A model generated the notes under the pieces. That model ran no database searches and was not told the origin of the DNA. It worked only from the letters and a program-made list of their open reading frames with translations. A stretch of 64,000 bases of DNA from Prosapia bicincta (Eukaryota; Arthropoda; Insecta; Hemiptera; Cercopidae). Within the stretch, counting starts at the first letter, position 1. The number at the start of each line of letters is the position of its first letter. Of the stretch, positions 22,560-35,011 are shown piece after piece. Location: the NCBI GenBank assembly GCA_036971475.1, contig JBAIZL010000006.1, positions 1,189,501-1,253,500 of the forward strand. The letters are read 5' to 3'. The translations under genes were made by a program, and so were the position numbers.

Positions 22560-23236
22560 CTAAAATATTCGATTCCAATTCTCAAATATTTCTTTCGATT
22601 CTCGATTCTTAAGTCGATTTTTTAAAGTTATATTGGCCTACATGATATTCTCTAATAAAGAAATTAATTAACTTCTTGGTCATATGGTAAAGCCTTTTAA
22701 AAGTTCTTGTAATAGGCTACACAAAACGTTCAACCCTGGTTTATAACTAGAATTTTCTAAAACCATGACAAACGTATTGAATAAAAGCAGTGATTTATTT
22801 AAAATTTCCAATGTGGACTTCAGTTTACAATAATTGTAATTATTACAATATAAGTTCAGTAATAGGCATTTCACTTTGTATAACTGGAGAATTGGAACTA
22901 CCTTTTCTTTATGTTTTGTTTCGACATTTATGAAGGCGAGAGACGGGGAGAGAGAGTCAAGCCCTCCCGAGTGAGAGAGAAGGAAGAAAGAAAAGACCAG
23001 AAATGCTTCCGATTCTTTGTTTTTGCGTCATAAATAATAATATTTCAGTTACCTCAAATCGACATTTGCTTTTATTGTTTAATTTATTCAATGCAACTAA
23101 CACATAAATAAGATGTTGTTGATAATTAATTATATTTCCTATAAATTACACTGCACACATATTTCAACAGCTTTAAAAACAAGAATATGAATCGGCACTC
23201 AAATAATGGAGAATCGGAATCGACCCACCCCTAATG
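22560..23236. mobile_element. possible hAT-like remnant
   Basis: The right side ends in 'gagaatcggaatcgacccac' and 'ccctaatg', which on the minus strand reads as a hAT-type end (TAGGGGTGGGTCGATTCC). The left side has 'attcgattccaattctc' and 'tcgattctcgattctt'. No transposase and no clear 8 bp duplication, so this is tentative. Confidence 0.35.
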
Positions 23237-24836
23237 TTTATCATGATATATTTTATTGATCTCAAGGATAAAAAGTCTTTGGAAAACACAAGTTATACTA
23301 GGTTCATTGAGAAATTGGAACTTATAAAGACTTACAGAAATCCTTTGTCAGAATAAAAAGTATCATATTTGGGGAGTACCTAAGGATTATAAGGAGTCTG
23401 TTATATCATACTACCAATGACTTTACTCAGAAAAGATGGTTTAAAGTATTTAATCATAAAAAGTAACGTGTGGAAAAAATAAAATTATTTTTGTGTGAAA
23501 AAAAGCATGTTACATGTAGATCAGAATGGTCTAACTAAAATGTTAGGGGGGGGGGGACAAAACCCCTTCTTTTATTAAAGTTGTGGGCTACACCAACATT
23601 ACAGGGGAGATTTTGAAATTTTAATGGCAGGGAAACTTACTTTTTGTTAATGTTGCAGTGTAAAATGTATGCACAGTAAATCAATGCTTATCATAAAATA
23701 TTAAAAATCTTAACTGTAAAAGATGTGTTCTCCAAAATTGTTTAAAGTTTTAGATTTTTACACTCGAAAATCTTTTAATTGTAACAGAAAACGGGGGAGA
23801 TTTCCACCCTCTGACTACACTTCGATCGTACTACCCCATGTAAATTTTATATGCTAGCATAAATTTGTCAACAGACCATGCAGATGATCATCAAGGTCCG
23901 CTTGTGGTCCATAGACATCCTTGTTATAGATACATACATTATTATGAAATTGTACAAACTGTTAAACTCTGCTGTAGGAGGGCTTAATAGCTATGTTATT
24001 CCTCAAAATAGAATTTAGAATGTCCCACTCCTCGAAAGGAATTTTGATAAATAGTCCTCCTCAGGCTGTGAATGGTGTGTATACTTAGAATATGTATTAT
24101 ATATATTTGTGTGTGTGATAAATCTAAAATATTTACCTTTGTGCCGTAGACTTTAGGAAAAGAATTACTTCAGAGTAGCTGGATTCCTTGGGGGAAGTCG
24201 GGTCAATCAGAAATGTTCCCACTGCCACCTGCTAGCACCTACCTTTCTTGCCTAATGCCTTGCTGACACTCGCTCTTCGACCTCTCTTATCCGCCTCTTC
24301 TTAACAATATTTGATTTTAAAAAGGACCAGAAAAATCAGGTCTGTAGTAAACAGCTGATTATAAACAGGGGACTGTAATGTGACGCCCTCGTGTAGCGAC
24401 TATTGAAAGTAGCAACTACTTAGCTTCTATTACCTTTACCAGCTGTTTGGCAGTAAAACAAAAACAAAATACAACAAATAAAAAACAAAAATGTTACAAA
24501 ACTTACACTTATATAATTCAAAACCTGTTTGGAACTGTAGAACTTAATGAAGTCTACAAAGTTCCTCTTTGGTCTACTTTTAGTTTGTATTGTAGTTTTA
24601 GAAGCTTGTATTTGTCCATATCTTTTTCTAGCATGTTCATTTGCATGGTCAAATTTAGTAACAAGATATCAAGGAGGTTTTTGTAGACTTTTTTGGGATT
24701 CTTGAAGATTGACATCATCTTAGAAAACAAATCTAATAGCCAAATTAAAAATGGCAGTATTTAAATAATTTTAAAATACTCTAGTTACACAATAAATCAT
24801 TCTATAAATTATACATTCAATAGAATATAATATATA
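23237..24836. other. intron; no gene seen
   Basis: Mixed composition. An 11 G run is at 23546-23556. A slightly GC-richer stretch (24180-24300) has no recognisable coding pattern. Confidence 0.45.
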
Positions 24837-25190
24837 ATAGATATATATATGTATGTATAATACATATATAGTTATATATATATATATATATATTCTTTCA
24901 ACTTTGCAACACTGTTTTTATTCACTCATTACTTAAATTTTAATGTACTTAAACAAGAATCTTACTTGGTATATATGGGAGTCGACTTTCGAGGATTTTA
25001 ATTACGTGTCCTAATTTTTGAGCATCATCTGAGTTGGCTCATTTTTGTCTCAGATAATGCTCGAAAATGAGCACACATAAATAAAGTCCTTAAAAGTCGA
25101 ATCCTATATATACCAAGTAAGATTCTTGTTTTAAGTACATTAAAGTGTAAGTGATATATTTATGAATTATGTATGTATATATATTCTCTC
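24837..25190. repeat. (TA)n plus palindromic repeat family T4, copy 1
   Basis: After a TA-rich tract (24837-24893) comes 'caactttgcaacactg', then a palindrome whose arms are 'caagaatcttacttgg' (from about 24955) and its inverse 'ccaagtaagattcttg' (about 25118-25133). A TA-rich stretch follows at about 25150-25185. The centre carries CTCAGATAATGCTCGAAAA, reminiscent of the hairpin motif of the other families. A second copy is at 35209-35345. Confidence 0.7.
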
Positions 25191-25826
25191 ACGGATGGAA
25201 AAATATGATGAATGGTTAATATTCGGAGTACATCCATTTAATTAGTAGTGCATGAAAATGCAGTTCCGATGTTTTGCCAGAATCTCATCTAGCATCGACG
25301 ATAGCGTTGAAGCGACTATGTTGTTGAAACTAGAAGTGTAAAAAAAGGTGAATGAAAGTGCATAGGGACCATAAATGGTGCTTGATTAAGGCTGACGGAA
25401 CCTAAGTATGTATCAGTAGCATGAAACAAGCCATCTCCAAGGTAATGTTTTTCATTGGTGAAATGACAGTTTCTCACAGTAAAATGTTCATGATTTCTGG
25501 AAGATGAAATCTTAGGTCAGGTAATGAAAAGAGGCCTTCTTATATTCTCCATGAAAGATCTGAGGATGAGGTAGGTTCACAGACCTTGACAGAACATGTT
25601 TTCTAATACATGTCAAGGATGCGGTGTTACGACTAACCTTTTGTATACAAACCTATTAATGTGAGTTGAGCTTCAAAACAAACAAGGTCTGGTTAATTTT
25701 TACCCAGTGAATCCCTAGATATGTAGCATGCTTACTGATAAAGGCATTTACATGTTCTGCGAAATTACAATTCATGAATTTTTAAATATAGAGTTACAAT
25801 ACAATGAACTTATGCAGTTACTGCAG
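25191..25826. other. intron; unidentified, possibly decayed retroelement
   Basis: Medium-complexity sequence. The minus strand has short open pieces but no motif I can assign. Confidence 0.35.
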
Positions 25827-25952
25827 GGGTTCCCAAACGTTTTTGTACTACGCTCCCTCTTCTTGAAATTAAAGCCTCCCACACCCCCCTATACTTTACA
25901 CTATAAATAAATGGTATAGCCATATGAAAAAGAAACAAATATTATATATATA

Positions 25953-26155
25953 TATTCTTGATATTTTACGTTATCCATTGTTTTTCCGTTGCACTGACTT
26001 TATGAAGTTAATATATTACTATTGTAAGTAATTTTATCCACCATTAAGTGCAATGATTCGACAATGGTCAAGTGACCGAAAGGCGCCTCATCACTCGAGG
26101 TAAAATCATTGCACTTAATGGTGGATAAAATTACTTACAATAGTAATATATTAAC

Positions 26156-26158
<3 letters not shown>
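25953..26158. repeat. palindromic repeat family T2, copy 1
   Basis: It starts TTCTTGATATTTTACG after a TA tract. Its palindromic arms run from 'gaagttaatatattac' (about 26005) inwards and back to 'taatatattaacttc' at 26158. The centre is 'GGTCAAGTGACCGAAAGG', a 4 bp stem followed by GAAAGGCGCC. A TA array follows. Confidence 0.85.
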
Positions 26159-26197
<39 letters not shown>

Positions 26198-26201
<4 letters not shown>

Positions 26202-26417
26202 AAAACAACACAGGTTATTCAAATACAAGAATATTTATTATTTTATATCCAAAGCTTTTCGTTGGCAAACAGTACCAACATCATCAGGAATGAAAATTAC
26301 AATAATGACATTATTGTAATTTTCATTCCTGATGATGTTGGTACTGTTTGCCAACGAAAAGCTTTGGATATAAAATAACCAATATTCTTGTATTTGAATA
26401 ACCTGTGTTGTTTTAAA
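26198..26417. repeat. palindromic repeat family T3 with hammerhead-like core
   Basis: A 220 bp near-perfect palindrome with a 5 nt loop at 26306-26310. Both flanks are TA arrays (26159-26198 and 26438-26490). The right arm reads CTGATGA, T, GTTGG, a 9 nt loop, CCAAC, GAAAAGC (26329-26361), and the left arm holds the same on the minus strand. The arms differ at only a few positions, so the inverted copy formed recently. Confidence 0.85.
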
Positions 26418-26435
26418 TTATTAAACAAGAAAACG

Positions 26436-26437
<2 letters not shown>

Positions 26438-26492
<55 letters not shown>

Positions 26493-26640
26493 TTTTTTGG
26501 ACTAGGAGACTGACAGACTTACCTTGGTAAGAGTCCACACTGTAGTCTTGAAATAGAAACACATAAAAGCACTTAAACAATGATATATTTCAACCACACA
26601 GTGGTCTTTATCAATCGAAGAGAAAACACAAAAAGAAATA
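26438..26640 (-). repeat. (TA)n and single-arm repeat family T1
   Basis: A 53 bp TA array (26438-26490) abuts GATTTTTTGGACTAGGAG. The repeat runs to 'gaaaacacaaaaag' near 26640. The minus strand carries TTGATAAAGACCAC, TGT, GTGGTTGAAATAT. Confidence 0.85.
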
Positions 26641-26746
26641 TGAGAGAATGAAATAAAATAAATATAAGTTGTAATCACAGATTGTATAGAGTAGAAATCA
26701 CATATGTACAGATTAAAGATATATATATATATAAATTGTTTCCATG

Positions 26747-26749
<3 letters not shown>

Positions 26750-26840
<91 letters not shown>
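26750..26840 (+). repeat. 58 bp poly(A) followed by (TA)n
   Basis: An uninterrupted A run at 26750-26807, then TA repeats to about 26840. A short TA tract also precedes it (26719-26733). The long A run may be a retroposon tail or slippage of an (A)n; no retroposon body is identified next to it. Confidence 0.95.
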
Positions 26841-26842
<2 letters not shown>

Positions 26843-27610
26843 AAAACAATTGATTTATTTATACAAACTTTCACAAGAAAAATGATATAACATTTCAAGT
26901 TTTAATTTGCAAGGTATATTTTAACTGATAAGAGAAAGGTCTTAGTGAGATGGATGAGCTTAAATTTTTCATTATCATACCTATTTAAGGTTGTATTTTA
27001 GTAAAGGCACAATGCAAATCATTAGCAAGATCAAGTTTGTTCCTATACCTTGTTTTTATTGCAACAAGTGCTGAAAATGTTTTTTCGCACAAGTAGGTAC
27101 TTCTAAAAGCCAAGTATAATCGAAAAGCTGACTACGATTTGCTTTTAAGTGTTTTATCCAAAATGATGAAGTGTCCATTGTGGAGCTGTTACCATATTGA
27201 AAGGCAAACATTCGTTTTGTGACACTATTGTACTATTATTCTTTTAAAGCTGTCATTTTGATTTAATTTCAAGTTTACAAAACATGTACAACCTTTACTT
27301 ATATGTATTTTATAAATGCATACATTTTTTTTCAATTTTCTGAACATCAAGGTCAATAAAATTACCTATGTAAAAAAAATCTGAGGTGTAAATTTAGTTT
27401 TAAACTTTGATAAATTCTTTACCAAAGTTTTAGCTAATTGAGAATTTATCTTACTATTTCCCAACTGGTCTCGTGCCCCCCTGACTTGCCTTCACATCCC
27501 CCAAAAGAGGCGCCCTCCCCCAGTTTGGGAACCAATTGGCTACTGATGACCAAATGAGTAAAAGAGGGGATAGCAATGGTAGATTTATGTAGACGAATGT
27601 ATGGAAATTC

Positions 27611-27843
27611 AAAAGGCCGACTGGATTGCAGCTTAATTAGCACAGTGGTATTTTAAAATGTCTGAGACTACTGAGGAATTATAATTTGTTATTATTTTTA
27701 TTGTGATACAAATTATATGAAAAATCAAAAGTCCAACTGGATGGCAGCTTAATTAGCTTAGTGGTATTTTAAAATGTCTGAGACTACTGACAAATTATAT
27801 TTTGTTATTATTTTTATTGTGATAAAAATTATAAATCTTTGAA
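27611..27843 (+). repeat. 117 bp tandem duplication
   Basis: Two copies of a unit with 'gcagcttaattagc', 'gtggtattttaaaatgtctg' and 'gttattatttttattgtg', offset by 117 bp, differ at about 10% of positions. Confidence 0.85.
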
Positions 27844-27869
27844 GTTGTTTGATGTAATTATTTTGAATT

Positions 27870-28075
27870 CACTGATAAAACTATATTTAAAAAGTATTTA
27901 ACTAAGTGAATACTTAATTGCTTACGCGTTTCAAAACATTCGTTCCTTTTACGAAGTTTATCCAGAGTAGAGGGTTAGCTTCGTAAAAGGAACAAATGTT
28001 TTGAAACGTGTCAGCAAGTAAGCAATTATGTACTCACTTATTTATTTAAGTATTTTTAAATATAGTATTATTCTT
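27870..28075. repeat. palindromic repeat family F, copy 2
   Basis: Arms 'gcgtttcaaaacattcgttc' (27926 onward) and 'ggaacaaatgttttgaaacg' (about 27990-28010) are inverted. The outer parts 'gtgaatacttaattgctta' and 'taagcaattatgtactcac' also pair. The centre is short ('tatccagagtagaggg'). On either strand GAAACGYGT follows the stem, as in the other families. Confidence 0.8.
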
Positions 28076-31000
28076 TGTTAATTTAATAGTTTTATAGGTT
28101 TTTCTAACTTACTTGTGAATTATTTATTAATCTCACATTGTTAAAATTTATATTTCCATAAGGTCTGCGATATCTGGTGAGCTAATTTTGAAAAAATGTA
28201 CTTTCCACATCCTTTAGTACTATTTTAAATATGTTTTGAAAGTTTTATGTTCCATTGGTTGTATTAGAAGGTATATATACTGGGTCAATCTTATTTATAA
28301 TGATGGAAACTGTTTAGAGATTTTTATGAAAGAAACTCCTGAATTTTTGGTTACTGTCTTCAAAAATTAATATTTAAATAAATTTGTCAAAATTTGATGT
28401 AGCATACATCCAACTTTTTTCGACTCTGGAAATAAACGCATTATGTTTCTAAGAAATATTATAAACTTAAGATCTTCTGAAATTATAATTATAGGGAATG
28501 GACTTGATGTAAAATTTTAAAAATAAATGGTATGGTAGCCTACTGTTGAAGTAGATATCTTATGATATATTGCAGACAAAATTCAAACTATTGGAGAAAT
28601 TGAGTTGAGAGAGAGTAAAACAAGAAGGTTGCTAGTAGAAGATACATTTGATATTTACTGTCAAACAGGTGAAAGAGAAATATTACTAAAAGGATTTATT
28701 CATTTTCTTGTTTAGAAAAACTCAAAAAAAGAGAGAATGAGAGAGTTAGGAAACATACTTTAACTGTACAATGGCTCACTTCCGCTTTCTTGTGTACTAC
28801 CATTTCTTAAAACATGTTACATTTTCAGAATGTTCTATACATCAACAGCTTCTGCATCCAATATGTTTACACATATTTTAAGATTGTTTGCTATTTCATA
28901 CTGAAACTAATTTATCAATGAAATTATCTAATATCGACCTTTTCATGCAAGTCAGTGTTTTGACAATCCTTCATCATGTTTGTAGGAAACTATTTATATT
29001 GACCCTCTTACTCCCGTTTTGCCTATTGCGATCACTCAAGTCCAAGTGGGCAATTAAATGGTCCCGAATATACAGCAGAATTGTAAGCAGAATAAAAGCA
29101 AAAAAAAAAAAAACTAGAATAAACAGCTTAGTAAAAAAAAAAAATGGTTTGAGAGACATGAATATTTTTTAGTAATGGTCTTTAATATTACTGATTGACC
29201 AGATAACATCAGAAGAAGCCAAAAACATTTAAAATATTGACGTGTGTTAGGACGATTAAGGAGAGAAACAAGTTGAATATATAAGAAAACGATATATGAT
29301 GAAATTTAATGTAGAAGAATGCAAAATATGTGGCCAACTACTAAAAAATGAAAGGTGAGGTGTAGTTGGACAGAAAAAAATTAAAAGCGATCTTACAATG
29401 TGTAAGAAACCTAATCTAGAGCAAAACTATACCTTAGAAAAGTAATCATGTCCATATCTCTTAGCCCTCTCCTTTGCTACAAAACAATTTCTTATGAACT
29501 TAAATTTTCATGAAAACCTGATGATATTTTGCTATCGTTTGAGATAAATGATTAAACATAGTGTGTTGGGTGAAAATCAAATAGAATGGATAAGATAACT
29601 CTCCTATCTCAAATACACAAGAGATGCTGGGATCTGAAAAAAACAAGATTTGTTGAGATGGAACCCAGTGGAAATATCAAATATATCATATAAAAAACTA
29701 TAAATACATTTATTTATCATTTTCAATTATTCTTTAAACACTATCAGTAGTAAATTAAAATTAAAATTGTTTAATACAATGTGGTGCAATCAACAATTAT
29801 TTCTTACACTTTTGTTATTACTTGCGACCAGACATTTGTTAACTAAAAGTTGTTAATTTACAACCAGCTCGTCATGAACAGCAACAAGATTTCAATTATT
29901 TCTTCTACAGCGGATATTACTGTTAAAAAGGAATTGGCTTAGATGTGTTCAATCAATAAGGTAATAATTTTCAAATATAACTACATTTAACAAGAATACC
30001 TTACTGTAAACATGAGCAACTGTTGATTTTACTATTAAAATATGAACTTTAGAGCTAATGGACCTATTACTGAAAAAAATGAATTATTTAATCCTTAATC
30101 TGCAATCTTGAAAAGATATCTTGTTGTAAATATTATGAAGTGCACATTTAGGCAAAGATTGCCTTAAAATAAGCTTACCTATAGAGATTACTTGGTCGTC
30201 AGTTGCAGAAGTCAAGTATAGTGGAACGCCATTTTCATTCAACTTCCAAATACGTAAAAAGTGAAGGATCTTACAAATATTTTTCAGGTTGTAGAATTGT
30301 ATTGGTTGTATGAGGTTGTAGAATTATTGTATCATTGAACACTTATTGCATCAGAACTTACTAATGACAGGTTTTAGCTCAGATTATATTAGTATGCATC
30401 ACAACCATTGTATGCTAATTGAAAGGAAATATATTCAAATGCCAATAATCCGTCTGGAAAGTTTAATTTGAACTTTGTCCAATGTTTCTTGCAAAAAAAA
30501 CATTCTCAATATACAAAATTTAGTTTTCCTATATTTAATTAAACAAAAACAATTACTATGAAATAAATTTCCATTCTCGTATATTTTAATTGAAATAACT
30601 ACTGCGAGTTTCTCATACTCATCTTATTACTAGTATAATAGTTAGGATTCAGTTACAGGAGTTTTGAACATCCATGGCTAAAGATAATAAAATGAACTTG
30701 TGGAAAGTACCATGTAATATGGACGTAATATGAAATAAATATATTTTTGTTTAAACATGGTTTTAACATAGTACATGGATTGTCTTTGATTGTGAATTAG
30801 TTTACGTTTCCAATTGCAAGTCACTAGTTATGAAACAACAACTATAACTACGTCATTTATTAAATTTTTAATTGTAATTTAGTTTTAATACACAAATTTT
30901 CAATAGTTTTCAAGAAGTACTATTTTTACACTGATCAGAAATTTTAAAAAAATATCAAATCTGTTTATTATTCTAACCTTAACTTACTGATAATAAATGT

Positions 31001-31211
31001 AAAAACAGTAGTCACAAATAGTATGAAGAATTGAGCATGTAAAAATCATCTGGTTGTTTAAACTCTCAGTAAAACATCTGAAAAATCTGTCAAGTTCCAT
31101 TTTTTTTATATTGTCTCCACTTGCTATTTATTATTATAATTATATTGAGAATATATTGTTATTTATAACATTATTTATCGGTGTTATAGTCATGATTATT
31201 GCTATGTTATA
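28076..31211. other. intron; no gene or repeat recognised
   Basis: About 3.1 kb of AT-rich sequence. Short open frames such as 28888-29172 show no family motif. Confidence 0.5.
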
Positions 31212-31538
31212 TTATTGTAGATCAGGAATATACAACTTCTTATAAGTGGGGGCCAATTTTATCTTTATATAATACGTGGCATAGTTACCTTTCCTCATAG
31301 GTGCTTGCCAAACCCGACCGCTAAAACTAATTTTACTATTATCTGAATAGCCTATTTTATTGCTGTTGACACATAAGCTGGCATTTGGACCTGCCACAAC
31401 ACTATAGGTAAGGAGGCTGGAGATTAGACAAAGACCGTTCTGGGAACATTCCTGCGGATGTAGGCATACATCACTTATAGCATTTTGTATTACATCTACT
31501 GAAACGCCTTTACGAGGGCTTGAGAATAATTGACGCAA
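31212..31538 (-). CDS. unrecognised 108-codon open frame
   Basis: A minus-strand frame of 108 codons beginning MRQLFSSPRKGVSVDV. It contains four cysteines and no obvious signal peptide or membrane segment. It is longer than most chance frames in this AT-rich DNA and lies in a slightly GC-richer patch (about 31260-31900), but I know no homologue. It could be transposon-derived or chance. It is antisense to hep within the large intron. Confidence 0.15.
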   Translation of the reverse strand: MRQLFSSPRKGVSVDVIQNAISDVCLHPQECSQNGLCLISSLLTYSVVAGPNASLCVNSNKIGYSDNSKISFSGRVWQAPMRKGNYATYYIKIKLAPTYKKLYIPDLQ

Positions 31539-32191
31539 CCAACATGATGGCAGACAAGTTTTTTTTCTAGGTTAGTACGGACGATCATTCTAGTGCCAGC
31601 TCACATGTAAACACCTATACGATCAGACAAAATATGTGTTTCAAGACAATTTTTGTGTCCTGTATATAGTTTAAATCCTAGTTGTAACCTCACTCAAATA
31701 ACTCAATGAACAGCAACTCTGTCTTGGCAACATTGATACTGTCTAGTGCCCAACATGGGATCCTAGAAATAACAAACCTATAAATAGCATTACGCCTCAG
31801 CACTTCAAGGTCATACGTTACTATCATCCGCCCCTGGCGCATAACGAGTCGGTGTGTCAGTCACGTGCTCACATCCATTTATATTGCAAGAGTGTCTCCA
31901 AAGTCAGTCTGAACCTTGCAGCAGTCTGGTTATGCAGAACTTAAAATCTGTCCAATAGTTGTTTACTTTTTTAATTTATTTTTAACAAAAGCTCTTTCTT
32001 ATTTGAACTAGGGCTACAATAATGGGGAAAATATCAACATTCACAATATATGTATATATACACATATTATTCAAAATTAGATTTTTAATGTCATTTTTAT
32101 TTTGGGTAAAATGGCAAATATTGTTGGGGGTAAATCTGGTTGGCAGGGTAGGATTATATAAACTATTCACTATCTGGTTGATCAAATGAAT

Positions 32192-32195
<4 letters not shown>
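31539..32195. other. intron; GC-richer patch then AT-rich
   Basis: 31540-31930 is less AT-rich than its surroundings and looks like old repeat or unique sequence. No coding or RNA motif is identified. Confidence 0.4.
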
Positions 32196-32264
<69 letters not shown>

Positions 32265-32293
32265 GGTTAGTTTTGGTTGGTAAAGATTATTTA

Positions 32294-32498
32294 GATTTTT
32301 TGGACTAGGAGACTGACAGACTTACCTTGGTAAGAGTCCACTCTGTAGTCTTGAAATAGAAACACATAAAAGCACTTAAACAATGATATATTTCAACCAC
32401 TGTTCAATCACTGTTTAAGTGCTTTTATGTGTTTCTATTTCAAGACTACAGAGTGGACTCTTACCAAGGTAAGTCTGTCAGTCTCCTAGTCCAAAAAA

Positions 32499-32500
<2 letters not shown>
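32294..32500. repeat. palindromic repeat family T1 between TA arrays
   Basis: Starts GATTTTTTGGACTAGGAG and ends with its inverse CTCCTAGTCCAAAAAATC. The arms of about 85-90 bp are essentially identical, with the centre reduced to 'caaccactgttcaatcactg'. TA arrays lie at 32196-32261 and 32501-32553. The 32 bp between the first array and the repeat is shared, inverted, with the copy at 59322-59500. Confidence 0.9.
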
Positions 32501-32550
<50 letters not shown>

Positions 32551-32556
<6 letters not shown>

Positions 32557-32963
32557 GTTAATATATTACTATTGTAAGTAATTTTATCCACCATTAAGTG
32601 CAATGATTTTACCTTGAGTGATGAGGCGCCTTTCGGTCACTTGACCATTGTCGAATCACTGATTATTTTTTCTTAATTTTTCTGGTGCTGATGTTCGGTC
32701 CGTCGTGTTGGTAATTGTTGACGTCATATACGTTTCCTCTTGAGATATGACGTCAATGACCAACACGACGGACCGAACATCAGCATCAGAAAAATTAAGA
32801 AAAAATAATCAGTGATTCGACAAAGGTCAAGTGACCGAAAGGCGCCTCATCACTCAAGGTAAAATCATTGCACTTAATGGTGGATAAAATTACTTACAAT
32901 AGTAATATATTAACTTCATAAAGTCAGTGCAACGGAAAAACAATGGATAACGTAAAATATCAA

Positions 32964-32965
<2 letters not shown>
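32551..32965. repeat. 370 bp palindrome of repeat family T2
   Basis: The left arm 32551-32729 and right arm 32745-32920 are almost perfect inverted copies (a 3 nt indel and scattered changes) around a 15 nt loop (32730-32744). Each arm holds the hairpin 'GGTCAAGTGACC' with GAAAGGCGCC. After 32920 a single-copy end 'aaagtcagtgcaacgg' runs to 32965, then a 61 bp TA array (32966-33026). This is the longest and most complete T2 copy. Confidence 0.95.
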
Positions 32966-33026
<61 letters not shown>

Positions 33027-33030
<4 letters not shown>

Positions 33031-34397
33031 TTCAACACCTAAAAACAATTAGGACCCAAAGCAATAAATTATATATCAATTTAAAAAGTCCTATAAAATT
33101 TTAACATTGCATAAAAAAACTTTTTGGGCAGAAAATTATGTTGTTAAAGTTTGGTGAATTTCTACCCTTCAACATAAATCAACTGTACAAAAATTCCTGC
33201 AATGGATCACAATTCCTCCAATTAGTAAATTAATACAATAAACACATTGAATATCATTTGCAAAAACCAATCTCTGAGCATATTTCTAGTATTATATTTG
33301 GACATTTTTTTTACTATGTTTATTTCACAGAAAGATTTGAGTAAGCTATTTTCTATGCCATTCTATAATACTACATGTTCTTTTCTGAGAAATCACTAAA
33401 AATTAATGAAATAAAGAATACATAATCTTGAAATTAATTACAAATAAAACACCATTGGAATAGATGACTATCAAGAGAATTTTAAAAAAGTTGTTCATGC
33501 ATGAGAACAAGTATAGAATGTTAAATCACTCCTAGAATATACCAGAACCAAAAACAGTGCTGTCTTGGTTATAAATTGCTCATTTTAAAAATGCAATTAT
33601 GTATCATAAGGAAAATTTAAGCCCCTCATTCAATGTTATTTGTTGAGAGGCATTGTTATCCAAATTCTAATAGAAATCCCTAGACAAACAACATAAGGAA
33701 AATAATTGAAGACTTTACAAAATGATTTTTATTCTCAAGTCAGAAAGGAATCATATTGGAAAGCCATAAAGAACCAGATAAGTATGTTTGGTTAAAATCT
33801 AAACCCTTATTACTACACCGTGTAAATTCAAAGTAGTCTGTAAAAATAAGAACAAAAAGAACACAGCAGCTTTTTAAAGTATAGTAAAAAAAATAAGTAG
33901 CTCTCAAAACAATAAGGAAAGCTTAAAAGTTTCTCTCTTTGAAAAAATCTAATTTCTTGTACGTCACTAGAACCCATAAAAAAACTGAAACTAGATCAAA
34001 GTAAAATTAAAAGGGTAGATGTAAATACTTAGGCCAATGATTTGCATATAATATGAACAGAAGGTCTGAACTTTGAACCTTCTAACCTTGAACAACTAGA
34101 CATCCAAGCTTCTCTTAATGCTAATCTTAGATATTATTGGATCATTATTTTTTTCAGTTATTAATTTTATATATTGCAGATTCTATATTTTGAACAAATA
34201 AGGTCTGTAAAAGAGTTTACAATTTCGAAAGCTATGTTGTGTTGCTTGCATTTTTGAGCATTAGAAGACTGCAGTGGTCTTGTAGTAGATGTAATATTTT
34301 GTTCTCATGTTGTATAACGGTATTGTCTATTATTTTACCATATGGCAATGAAGTCTTATACACCCAACTACCACAGGAAAACTGCAGTTTTCTAATA
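33027..34397. other. intron; no gene seen
   Basis: AT-rich non-coding sequence without recurrent repeats. Confidence 0.5.
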
Positions 34398-34865
34398 CAG
34401 TAGAGTCTCGAAATTCCAAGTCCCGATAATTCGAGCCTATTTTATCTATTTGAAAGAAAATGATGAGTCAGGCTTCCAAGAAGTGTTTATATCAATACGG
34501 TATGTAAAGGAAATGAGTCAGACTTCCTAGATATGTTTATATCAATACCGTACGCAAAGGCAATGAGTCGGGCTTCCTAGAAATGTTTTATGTCGATACA
34601 GTATGCAAAGGCAATGAGTCTGGCTTCCTAGAAATGTTTATATCATTACGGTATGCAAAGGAGATGAGTCAAGCTTCTAAGAAATGTTCATATAAGGTTC
34701 TATAAACTTATTTAGAGCATTTTTAATTACTTATAGTATTAGGGTTCATTAAAACTCCTATTTTATCTAATGCATAGGAACATATTTCCGTGTAATCAGA
34801 GTTGTCAGTAATTCGAGGGGGTCTCGGTCCCATCTACCTTGAATTATCGAGAGTCGACTCTACTG
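34398..34865. mobile_element. Tigger/pogo-like MITE, 468 bp
   Basis: Starts CAGTAGAGTCTCGAAATTCC after TA (34396-34397) and ends GAGAGTCGACTCTACTG followed by TA (34866-34867). Inside are four approximate copies of a roughly 60 bp unit ('tgagtcgggcttcctagaaa'). It is non-autonomous and related to 7779-8499 and 12056-13235. Confidence 0.8.
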
Positions 34866-34957
34866 TACTTGAAAATGAGAGCATTAAAACATAACCCTTG
34901 AAAGTCGGCTCACAAATATATCAAGTAAGAGTCGTCTTCAATTACATGAAAGTGTGA

Positions 34958-34960
<3 letters not shown>

Positions 34961-35011
<51 letters not shown>

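Larger units (their letters stand above)
25827..27537. mobile_element. hAT-like element, copy 2, split by nested repeats
   Basis: The left end CAGGGGTTCCCAAACG and right end CAGTTTGGGAACCAATT are inverted partners. The sequence from about 26935 onward aligns with copy 1 (13975-14526). About 900 bp of TA arrays and hairpin repeats (25940-26880) have entered this copy. Candidate flanking 8-mers are AGTTACTG (left) and GGCTACTG (right), 6 of 8 identical. Confidence 0.65.

Noticed and set aside
26502..26898. Minus-strand frames with poly-Phe and Ile-Tyr repeats
   Set aside because: They are translations of the 58 bp poly(A) run and TA arrays.
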